Assembly (NCBI GenBank): GCA_018647275.1
Contig: JABGTH010000078.1
Coordinates: 1 to 5,762, forward strand
Origin: Paracoccaceae bacterium
Lineage (GTDB): Bacteria > Pseudomonadota > Alphaproteobacteria > Rhodobacterales > Rhodobacteraceae
Direction: 5' to 3'
Length of the DNA stretch: 5,762 nt
Each line of letters begins with the position of its first letter. Position 1 is the first letter of the stretch. Below the pieces are notes generated by a model. The model searched no databases, was not told the origin of the DNA, and saw nothing but the letters and a program-made list of their open reading frames with translations. Shown in pieces: positions 1-5,338 of this stretch. Made by a program: the position numbers and the translations under genes.

Positions 1-152
1 CGGCCAGACGGTTGAGTCCAGCCGCGCCCAATGATGCGATTATTTTTGACGATGACACAGCCCACCGCAGGGTTAGGCCAAGTGGTCCCCTGCCCGCGAC
101 GCCCTAACGTGAGGGCGAGCGCCATGTAGCGTGTGTCAGAGCCTAGGCTCAC
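1..152 (-). CDS. ribD: RibD, riboflavin biosynthesis deaminase/reductase (N-terminal fragment, cut by window edge)
   Basis: RibD deaminates the pyrimidine intermediate derived from GTP and then reduces its ribose side chain, two early cytoplasmic steps of riboflavin synthesis. Only the first 50 codons are here; the rest lies beyond position 1. The fragment reads SDTRYMALALTLGRRGQG at residues 5-22, then PNPAVGCVIV at 26-35 and GRGWTQ at 42-47. These match the start of the family's cytidine-deaminase-like domain. The zinc-binding HAE motif that should come shortly after is outside the window, so activity cannot be judged. I chose the GTG at 152-150 because the conserved TRYMALAL stretch starts before the next in-frame ATG (125-123). 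This GTG overlaps the nrdR stop in a GTGA. No Shine-Dalgarno sequence is evident, so translation is probably coupled to nrdR. The family call is firm; the start is likely. Confidence 0.88.
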   Translation of the reverse strand, partial: MSLGSDTRYMALALTLGRRGQGTTWPNPAVGCVIVKNNRIIGRGWTQPSG

Positions 153-616
153 TCGTCAGGAGTGACGGCTGGGCGCAGTTCTGCAACGAACTTGTCAAAG
201 TCATCCGCTTCTTGGAAATTCTTGTAGACCGATGCAAAGCGCACAAAGGCAACCGTATCGATGCGTGCCAAGGCCTCCATCACGATTTCACCGATTTGGC
301 CGGAACCAATGTCAGTTTCACCCATGCTTTCCAGCCTGCGCACAATTCCAGAAATCATTTGATCAATCCGCTCTGGATCGATTGGGCGTTTCTGCATTGA
401 AATGCGAATGGAGCGTTCCAACTTATCGCGATCGAAATCTTCGCGTTTGCCGCTGGTTTTAATGACCACGAGATCACGCAGCTGAACGCGCTCGTATGTG
501 GTAAAGCGCCCGCCACAAGCGGGGCAAAAGCGTCTGCGGCGAATGGATACGTGATCCTCGGCCGGACGGCTGTCTTTTACTTGTGTGTCGATGTTACCAC
601 AAAATGGGCAGCGCAT
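149..616 (-). CDS. nrdR: NrdR, ATP/dATP-sensing repressor of ribonucleotide reductase genes
   Basis: NrdR is a cytoplasmic transcriptional repressor that binds NrdR boxes before ribonucleotide reductase operons and senses the ATP/dATP ratio. The 155-residue product has the usual family length. It opens with MRCPFCG, and its four-cysteine zinc ribbon is C3, C6, C31 and C34, with an arginine-rich DNA-binding segment (residues 26-29) between the pairs. An ATP-cone follows at about residues 49-139, starting VVIKTSGKREDFDRDKL. The reading frame stays open upstream to a TTG at 634, but the MRCPFCG start at 616 is universal in the family. It also has a well-spaced Shine-Dalgarno sequence that would lie inside the longer version. 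The stop overlaps the ribD start by four bases, so the two genes are probably one transcript. No NrdR-box-like palindrome was seen in its own upstream spacer; a DnaA box lies there instead. Confidence 0.97.
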   Translation of the reverse strand: MRCPFCGNIDTQVKDSRPAEDHVSIRRRRFCPACGGRFTTYERVQLRDLVVIKTSGKREDFDRDKLERSIRISMQKRPIDPERIDQMISGIVRRLESMGETDIGSGQIGEIVMEALARIDTVAFVRFASVYKNFQEADDFDKFVAELRPAVTPDE

Positions 617-623
617 TGACCGT

Positions 624-629
624 TCCCCT
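624..629 (-). promoter_or_regulatory. Shine-Dalgarno of nrdR, fixes the start at 616
   Basis: On the minus strand AGGGGA lies 7 bases before the ATG at 616-614. This supports that start over the in-frame TTG at 634-632, because the site would be inside the coding region of the longer form. Confidence 0.8.
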
Positions 630-667
630 ATCAATTATTAATGCCTGTTGTAGCGTATTTTCCCTAC

Positions 668-676
668 TTATCCACA
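668..676 (+). promoter_or_regulatory. Consensus DnaA box upstream of nrdR
   Basis: TTATCCACA is an exact match to the strong DnaA-binding consensus TTATNCACA. It lies in the spacer between yjbQ and nrdR, 51 bases upstream of the nrdR ATG and reading against the gene. DnaA is known in other bacteria to control ribonucleotide reductase operons, so a site before their regulator is plausible. It is a single box with no second copy seen nearby, so this is not an origin of replication. Binding is inferred from sequence only. Confidence 0.5.
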
Positions 677-686
677 GTTATAGGAC

Positions 687-699
687 AACCGCTACGGTT
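687..699. repeat. Small inverted repeat in the yjbQ-nrdR spacer
   Basis: AACCG, a 3-base centre CTA, then CGGTT form a perfect 5-base inverted repeat. It sits 10 bases from the DnaA box. No T-run follows it on the minus strand, so it is not a convincing terminator for yjbQ. It could be a weak operator or chance. No clear sigma-70 promoter was found in this spacer. Confidence 0.3.
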
Positions 700-734
700 T
701 GGGTAGTAGCAAAATTCAACCACATCATAGAGGG

Positions 735-1151
735 TTAGCTTTGTGCGAAATGAACGGCCACGTTGCGTGTATGTGGCGCAGTTCGATGTTCGAACAAATA
801 GATCCCTTGCCATGTGCCTAAACGCATACGTCCACCTGCCACTGGTATTTGCAACGATACAGGCATCATCGCTGATTTAATATGTGCGGGCATATCATCG
901 GGCCCCTCATATGTATGCGTGAGGTAGGACATCGATAGATCAGTTGTGGGTGGCACAAGTCGACTAAAGAAAGCCTGTAGATCGGTTTGCACTTCGGGAT
1001 CAGCGCATTCCTGAATCAACAAAGAGGCCGAGGTGTGTTGCACCATCAAGGTCAGCAATCCGTTGCCCCGTCCATTGATCCAACCCGCAGGCGCAATGGT
1101 AAAATCATAAAGACCAGCACCGTTGGTTTGAATTTCAAATGTTGTCTGCAT
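735..1151 (-). CDS. yjbQ: YjbQ/UPF0047 family protein
   Basis: This is a 138-residue cytoplasmic protein of the YjbQ (UPF0047, TIGR00149) family, the same length as the E. coli member. The family is annotated as a secondary thiamine-phosphate synthase from weak complementing activity, but its physiological role is not settled. Conserved blocks visible here are GLLTLMVQHTSASLLIQE (31-48), DDMPAHIKS (85-93) and LGTWQGIYLFEHR (111-123). H39, H90 and H122 are the likely metal or active-site histidines. The frame also has an ATG two codons upstream (1157-1155). I prefer 1151 because AGGG is 7 bases before it but only one base before the upstream ATG. It lies just after the rpoD terminator, so it may have a very short promoter region or depend on readthrough. 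No thiamine gene is nearby. The family call is firm; the function is uncertain. Confidence 0.93.
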   Translation of the reverse strand: MQTTFEIQTNGAGLYDFTIAPAGWINGRGNGLLTLMVQHTSASLLIQECADPEVQTDLQAFFSRLVPPTTDLSMSYLTHTYEGPDDMPAHIKSAMMPVSLQIPVAGGRMRLGTWQGIYLFEHRTAPHTRNVAVHFAQS

Positions 1152-1158
1152 AATCATA

Positions 1159-1162
1159 CCCT
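1159..1162 (-). promoter_or_regulatory. Shine-Dalgarno of yjbQ, favours the start at 1151
   Basis: AGGG on the minus strand is 7 bases before the ATG at 1151-1149, a normal spacing. It is only one base before the alternative ATG at 1157-1155, which is too close for initiation. Confidence 0.6.
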
Positions 1163-1181
1163 GGGTGTTTGGGCGTAAAAT

Positions 1182-1222
1182 ACATAAACGCCCGCGACCA
1201 AGGAGGCGCGGGCGTTTTATGT
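1182..1222 (-). terminator. Rho-independent terminator of rpoD
   Basis: AAACGCCCGCG (minus strand, 1217-1207) pairs perfectly with CGCGGGCGTTT (1196-1186), giving an 11-base GC-rich stem around a 10-base loop. ACAT and ATGT extend it past a single bulged base. On the minus strand the stem runs into TTTATGTATTTT, a moderately U-rich tail. It starts 18 bases after the rpoD stop and ends about 30 bases before the yjbQ start. The A/T flanks are nearly symmetrical, so it may also work from the other side. The loop reads CCTCCTTGGT on the rpoD transcript, which contains an anti-Shine-Dalgarno sequence. Confidence 0.88.
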
Positions 1223-1239
1223 ACTGGTGACAGCGTCGT

Positions 1240-3198
1240 TTACTGATCCAAGAAGCTACGCAATTTGCGTGAACGGCTTGGGTGTTTCAGTTTACGCAGT
1301 GCTTTCGCTTCGATCTGACGAATACGCTCACGTGTAACAGAGAACTGTTGGCCCACTTCTTCAAGCGTGTGATCGGTGTTCATGCCGATGCCGAAACGCA
1401 TACGAAGAACACGTTCTTCGCGTGGCGTAAGAGATGCCAGAACACGTGTCGTTGTCTCTTTAAGGTTTTCCTGAATGGCGCTGTCGAGTGGCAGAACGGC
1501 ATTCTTGTCCTCAATAAAATCGCCTAATTGGCTGTCTTCTTCGTCGCCGATTGGTGTCTCCAAGGAAATAGGTTCCTTGGCGATCTTCATAACTTTGCGC
1601 ACTTTTTCCAAAGGCATTTGCAGCTTGTGCGCCAATTCCTCTGGTGTCGGCTCACGACCAATCTCGTGCAACATCTGGCGACCTGTGCGTACCAGTTTGT
1701 TGATCGTTTCGATCATATGCACTGGGATGCGAATTGTACGGGCCTGATCGGCGATAGAACGCGTGATCGCTTGACGGATCCACCATGCCGCATAGGTGGA
1801 GAATTTATAACCACGGCGATATTCGAACTTATCAACCGCTTTCATCAATCCAATGTTACCTTCTTGGATCAGATCCAAGAACTGTAGGCCACGGTTTGTG
1901 TATTTCTTAGCTATGGAAATAACGAGGCGCAGGTTGGCTTCAACCATTTCTTTTTTCGCTTGGCGGGCTTCTTTTTCGCCCTTCTGAACTTGCTGCACGA
2001 TGCGGCGGAATTCAGGGATATCTAGACCGATGTATTGGCCGACTTGGGCCATGTCAGTGCGCAACTCGACAACTTTATCCATGGAGCGTTCGATAAACAT
2101 CTGCCAACCACGACCCGGGCGCTGCCCCATTTCTTCAAGCCAGTTAGGATCAAGTTCCCGACCACGATAGGCTTCCACAAATTCTTTGCGGTTAATGCGC
2201 GCTTGGTCAGCAAGCTTAACAATCGCAGAGTCGATCTGCATTATGCGGCGATTGATACCGTACAACTGGTCTATCAACGCTTCGATGCGATTGTTGTGCA
2301 AGTGAAGTTCGTTCACCAACAAAACGATTTCAGAGCGCAGTTTTTGATAGGCTTTTTCGTTTTTAGCAGAGAATGAACCGTCTTCGTTCAAAGTCGCGGA
2401 CAAACGATTGTCCTGCATTTGACTAAGCTTAACATAGTCGTCGGCAATGATGTCCAAAGCGATCAAAACCTGTGGCTTTAGCGCAGCTTCCATCGCGGCC
2501 AAAGACATGTTTGCCTGTTCGTCTTCATCATCATCGTCGTCGTTTTGGATCGGGTGACCGTCGGCATCAAGTTCTGGTGGAACTTCAACAACCGGTGCAA
2601 CAGGCACAACAGGTGTTTCGTCTTCGCCCATCTGGTCGCCAAAGGTGGCTTCAAGATCGATAACGTCGCGCAGCAGAATGTCCTCGGACAAAAGCTCGTC
2701 GCGCCAAATTGTAATCGCTTGGAATGTCAGCGGGCTTTCACACAGCCCAGCAATCATCGTGTTGCGACCGGCCTCGATGCGTTTTGCAATCGCGATCTCG
2801 CCTTCACGAGAGAGCAATTCAACAGAACCCATTTCACGCAGGTACATGCGAACCGGATCGTCGGTACGATCCAGTTTTTCCTGGCCCGTGTTGCCAAGTG
2901 TTAGATCACGTGTGCCTTCAGCAGCAACCAGATCCGTTGGACCTTTTGCTTCTTCTTCTTCGGCATCTTCGTCTTCAATAATGTTGATACCCATTTCGGA
3001 CAACATCGACATCACGTCTTCGATTTGCTCAGAACTTACCTGCTCAGGCGGCAAAACAGTATTAAGTTGATCGTAGGTGATATAGCCTTTTTCACGGGCT
3101 TCACCTATCATCTTCTTAACGGCAGTTTGGCTCATATCTAGTGAGATATCGCCATCAGCGCCTTCGCGCTTTGCGTCGTCATTATCTTTCGCGGCCAT
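1240..3198 (-). CDS. rpoD: RpoD, primary sigma-70 factor of RNA polymerase
   Basis: RpoD directs RNA polymerase to housekeeping promoters. The 652-residue product has every sigma-70 region in order. Region 1.1 covers about 22-75 and region 1.2 has DPVRMYLREMG at 114-124. A long non-conserved region follows (about 130-375) with a Pro/Val-rich run and an acidic tract at 220-227. Region 2 (415-495) has ANLRLVISIAKKY, LDLIQEGNIGLMKAV and the -10-reading KFSTYAAWWIRQAITR. Region 3 covers about 495-575. Region 4 (583-645) holds the -35-reading helix-turn-helix TLEEVGQQFSVTRERIRQIE. This is a group 1 sigma, not a stress sigma, as shown by the intact region 1.1 and the length. The frame extends one codon upstream to a TTG, but the ATG at 3198 has AGGAG six bases away. 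It lies downstream of dnaG, the conserved order, with a 127-base spacer rich in GANTC sites and a strong terminator after it. Confidence 0.98.
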   Translation of the reverse strand: MAAKDNDDAKREGADGDISLDMSQTAVKKMIGEAREKGYITYDQLNTVLPPEQVSSEQIEDVMSMLSEMGINIIEDEDAEEEEAKGPTDLVAAEGTRDLTLGNTGQEKLDRTDDPVRMYLREMGSVELLSREGEIAIAKRIEAGRNTMIAGLCESPLTFQAITIWRDELLSEDILLRDVIDLEATFGDQMGEDETPVVPVAPVVEVPPELDADGHPIQNDDDDDEDEQANMSLAAMEAALKPQVLIALDIIADDYVKLSQMQDNRLSATLNEDGSFSAKNEKAYQKLRSEIVLLVNELHLHNNRIEALIDQLYGINRRIMQIDSAIVKLADQARINRKEFVEAYRGRELDPNWLEEMGQRPGRGWQMFIERSMDKVVELRTDMAQVGQYIGLDIPEFRRIVQQVQKGEKEARQAKKEMVEANLRLVISIAKKYTNRGLQFLDLIQEGNIGLMKAVDKFEYRRGYKFSTYAAWWIRQAITRSIADQARTIRIPVHMIETINKLVRTGRQMLHEIGREPTPEELAHKLQMPLEKVRKVMKIAKEPISLETPIGDEEDSQLGDFIEDKNAVLPLDSAIQENLKETTTRVLASLTPREERVLRMRFGIGMNTDHTLEEVGQQFSVTRERIRQIEAKALRKLKHPSRSRKLRSFLDQ

Positions 3199-3204
3199 CA
3201 AGTG

Positions 3205-3209
3205 CTCCT
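3205..3209 (-). promoter_or_regulatory. Shine-Dalgarno of rpoD, fixes the start at 3198
   Basis: AGGAG on the minus strand lies 6 bases before the ATG at 3198-3196. The TTG directly in front of that ATG would be only 3 bases away, so ATG is the start. Confidence 0.85.
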
Positions 3210-3226
3210 GTTCAGGGCTCCGTAAG

Positions 3227-3245
3227 TGATTCGGAAAACGAATCA
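3227..3245 (-). repeat. Perfect inverted repeat/hairpin in the rpoD leader
   Basis: TGATTCG, spacer GAAAA, CGAATCA is a perfect 7-base inverted repeat carrying two GANTC sites. On the rpoD transcript it would fold with a UUUUC loop, starting 17 bases upstream of the Shine-Dalgarno sequence. It could be a dyad operator or a leader hairpin. It has no T-run after it and so is not a standard terminator for dnaG. Confidence 0.5.
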
Positions 3246-3251
3246 GTTAGA

Positions 3252-3277
3252 GAATCATTCACGCCTTCGGGTGATTC
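3252..3277. repeat. Second inverted pair of GANTC sites upstream of rpoD
   Basis: GAATCA at 3252-3257 and TGATTC at 3272-3277 are perfect 6-base inverted arms separated by 14 bases. With the adjacent 7-base pair they make two dyads side by side. The wide separation makes a protein-binding dyad more plausible than a stable hairpin. Confidence 0.4.
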
Positions 3278-3325
3278 GGCCACCCATTTACCGTCTTTTT
3301 CCTAACGAATCCTGCCTAAAAGCAA

Positions 3326-5299
3326 CTAAGTGTCATCTTTTGAGTACCGAATCGTTTCCATGAGTGCGTCTAATGCACTGCGCTCGTCTTTGTCCATCTT
3401 GGCCCCATTCGCGCCTAGGTCGAATTCGGCCTTATTTTCTTCCGTGCTTCGCACCGATTCCTGCACCGCTTTTGCGGCCTGAGACAGTCGGTACGTGACA
3501 TCCTCGTCAGCGAAACCTGTCAGATCTTCAGCCGCATCTGCGATTTCGGCATCCAATCCGCGTGCTGCATTTAATTTACCCAGCTCTTCAGCCACGGTCA
3601 GGCGCACCTTTTCGACATCACCAGGAACGCGGATGCAGGGTATGATTGCGACATGGTTGGCATTCAGCAGGTTTTCAAGGGCGAAGGGCCCCAGTGCGTC
3701 ATAAATATTTTCGCGCAACTCCCCTACGCTGGCCCCAAGGCTGCGCAAAATGACACGGCGGATGTCAGCATGATCGCTGTTGCGACAGGTCATCCTCTCT
3801 AACCCGCGCTCGAACTCTTCCGCCACTTCTGGTGTGCCAACAAGGGCTGCCAAAACAATCGCTTCGCGCAAGTGCTCTGTGATTTCAGGCGTCAAAGCAG
3901 AGGCAAGCGCCGATGATTTAGTCGCGGCCAATGCGTTTTGGGGCGGCTGCCATTTGCCACCACGGAACCCACCACCCTTAAAGTTGCCGTTGGGGCGCTG
4001 TGGTCCCGCACGTTTCGTCGAAAACAAATCCCAACGCAGGTCTTTGATCGCCTGAGCATAGTGACCCCGAATAGAGGTGTCTTTGATCAGCTTGATTTTT
4101 TCGCGCAGCGTCTTATCCAGGCCCGCTTTGCGTTCAGGACTGTCAAAAATCATGCCTTCAGTTTCGCGCTGCCACAACAGCTGGACCATCGGGATGGCGC
4201 CATCGATTATCTTTTGCAGACCGGGTGCGCCTTGCGCCTTTAGCAGATCATCAGGGTCCAACCCTTCGGGCATCAAGGCAAAGCGCAGCGATTGCCCCGC
4301 CTCAAGCAAAGGCAATGACAGATCGATCAGGCGCATTGCGGCGCGCAAGCCTGCCTTGTCCCCATCAAGGGCGATGATCGGCTCTGGTGACACCCGCCAC
4401 ATCATCTGCAGCTGGCTTTCGGTGATCGCGGTACCAAGCGGCGCGACCGCCCCGCCAAAGCCGTGCTCGCCCAGCGCGATAACGTCCATGTACCCCTCAG
4501 CCACAATCAGCGGCTGGCCTTTGCCAACTGCGGTGCGTGCGGGTCCGTGGTTGTAAAGGCTTCGGCCTTTGTCGAACAATTCGGTTTCGGGTGAGTTTAG
4601 GTATTTCGCGTTATCATTTGGATCCATCGCCCGTCCACCAAAAGCGGTGCATCGGCCACGTGCGTCGCGGATCGGGAACATGATGCGACCACGGAAGGTG
4701 TCATAGGGTTTGCCACCCTTCTGGCTGGGCTTACCCAGACCAGCGCCAAGGATCAGATCAGGATCAACCTCTTTGGCGATCAAATGGCCCCACAACCCCT
4801 GCCACGTGTCAGGGGCAAAGCCGATTTCCCAGCGTTCTTGTGCAGGTGGCTTTAGGCCACGGCCATCCAAGTAGGCGCGCGCATCTGCGCCTGCGGCTGT
4901 TTGAAGCTGTAGTTTGAAAAACTTAACCGCATGCTCCATGGCCTCGGCCAATTGGGTGCGGCGGTCTGATTTTTCCTGCGCTTTGGGATCCTGAGCTGGC
5001 ATCGGCATGCCGACTTCGTCCGCAAGAATGCGAACGGCCTCCATAAACCCTACGTTTTCAGTTTCACGGACAAAAGAAATCGCATCGCCTTTGGCCTGAC
5101 AGCCAAAGCAATAATAAAATCCTTTTTGGTCATCGACGTGAAAACTGGCAGATTTTTCCTGATGAAAGGGGCACGGTGCCCACATATCACCCTTGCCCTG
5201 ATTTGACTTGCGCGTGTCCCACATGACTTTTCGCCCAACCACTTGGGACAGGCTGGCGCGGGTGCGCAAATCATCTAGGAAACCGGGAGGTAAGCTCAT
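3326..5299 (-). CDS. dnaG: DnaG, replicative DNA primase
   Basis: DnaG makes the short RNA primers for lagging-strand synthesis and is recruited to the fork by the DnaB helicase. The 657-residue product has the full bacterial layout. The CHC2 zinc domain has ligands C43, H46, C64 and C67. The RNA polymerase core has the basic GRIMFPIRDARGRCTAFGGRAM region (204-225). Its Toprim part has EGYMDV (268-273, catalytic E268), LDGDKAG (311-317, D312 and D314) and DPDDLL (348-353). A Gly/Arg/Pro-rich linker at about 430-456 joins a helical C-terminal domain, presumably the helicase-binding part. The ATG at 5299 gives the usual alphaproteobacterial start MSLPPGFLDDLR. No Shine-Dalgarno sequence precedes it, and a TATATA lies a few bases upstream, so the mRNA may be leaderless. 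rpoD follows and an unknown exported-protein gene precedes it by 39 bases. Confidence 0.98.
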   Translation of the reverse strand: MSLPPGFLDDLRTRASLSQVVGRKVMWDTRKSNQGKGDMWAPCPFHQEKSASFHVDDQKGFYYCFGCQAKGDAISFVRETENVGFMEAVRILADEVGMPMPAQDPKAQEKSDRRTQLAEAMEHAVKFFKLQLQTAAGADARAYLDGRGLKPPAQERWEIGFAPDTWQGLWGHLIAKEVDPDLILGAGLGKPSQKGGKPYDTFRGRIMFPIRDARGRCTAFGGRAMDPNDNAKYLNSPETELFDKGRSLYNHGPARTAVGKGQPLIVAEGYMDVIALGEHGFGGAVAPLGTAITESQLQMMWRVSPEPIIALDGDKAGLRAAMRLIDLSLPLLEAGQSLRFALMPEGLDPDDLLKAQGAPGLQKIIDGAIPMVQLLWQRETEGMIFDSPERKAGLDKTLREKIKLIKDTSIRGHYAQAIKDLRWDLFSTKRAGPQRPNGNFKGGGFRGGKWQPPQNALAATKSSALASALTPEITEHLREAIVLAALVGTPEVAEEFERGLERMTCRNSDHADIRRVILRSLGASVGELRENIYDALGPFALENLLNANHVAIIPCIRVPGDVEKVRLTVAEELGKLNAARGLDAEIADAAEDLTGFADEDVTYRLSQAAKAVQESVRSTEENKAEFDLGANGAKMDKDERSALDALMETIRYSKDDT

Positions 5300-5305
5300 G
5301 GCGTA

Positions 5306-5334
5306 TATATTGGTGCTGGCGTCGTCAGAGTCGA
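5306..5334 (-). promoter_or_regulatory. Possible dnaG promoter, giving a near-leaderless message
   Basis: On the minus strand TCGACT (5334-5329), a 17-base spacer and AATATA (5311-5306) resemble a weak sigma-70 promoter. The -10-like box is six bases before the dnaG ATG, so a transcript from it would begin at or near the start codon. The -35-like box overlaps two tandem GAGTC sites (5328-5332 and 5333-5337). The match is weak and is supported mainly by the absence of a Shine-Dalgarno sequence before dnaG. Confidence 0.28.
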
Positions 5335-5338
5335 GTCG

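Larger units (their letters stand above)
3226..3311. promoter_or_regulatory. Cluster of five GANTC (mostly CGAATC) sites in the rpoD upstream region
   Basis: GANTC, the CcrM adenine-methylation target of alphaproteobacteria, occurs at 3228-3232, 3240-3244, 3252-3256, 3273-3277 and 3307-3311. A sixth is at 3349-3353 inside the end of dnaG. Four of the five carry the longer core CGAATC on one strand or the other. GTGATTCGG is repeated at 3226-3234 and 3271-3279, and AACGAATC at 3237-3244 and 3304-3311. The cluster fills most of the dnaG-rpoD spacer and so covers any rpoD-specific promoter. I could not place a convincing -35/-10 pair. It may be a methylation-sensitive control region or the operator array of an unidentified regulator. 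Confidence 0.55.

Noticed and set aside
131..462. Plus-strand frames opposite nrdR
   Set aside because: They are antisense to a certain NrdR and show no conserved motifs.
668..676. Origin of replication at the DnaA box
   Set aside because: There is a single box, with no AT-rich unwinding region, no box cluster and no origin-flanking genes.
617..734. NrdR box or sigma-70 promoter before nrdR
   Set aside because: No ACAC/GTGT-flanked AT-rich palindrome was found. TATAAC and TTGTCC are present but not at workable spacing.
2022..2222. Minus-strand 66-codon frame inside rpoD
   Set aside because: It lies wholly inside rpoD in another frame and has no family resemblance.
2645..3070. Long plus-strand open frame opposite rpoD (141 codons), and other antisense frames over rpoD and dnaG
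   Set aside because: These mirror the codon pattern of clearly real minus-strand genes. The translations are low-complexity (Ser-rich) with no recognisable domain.
3199..3201. TTG start one codon before the rpoD ATG
   Set aside because: The Shine-Dalgarno AGGAG would be only 3 bases away; the following ATG has normal spacing.
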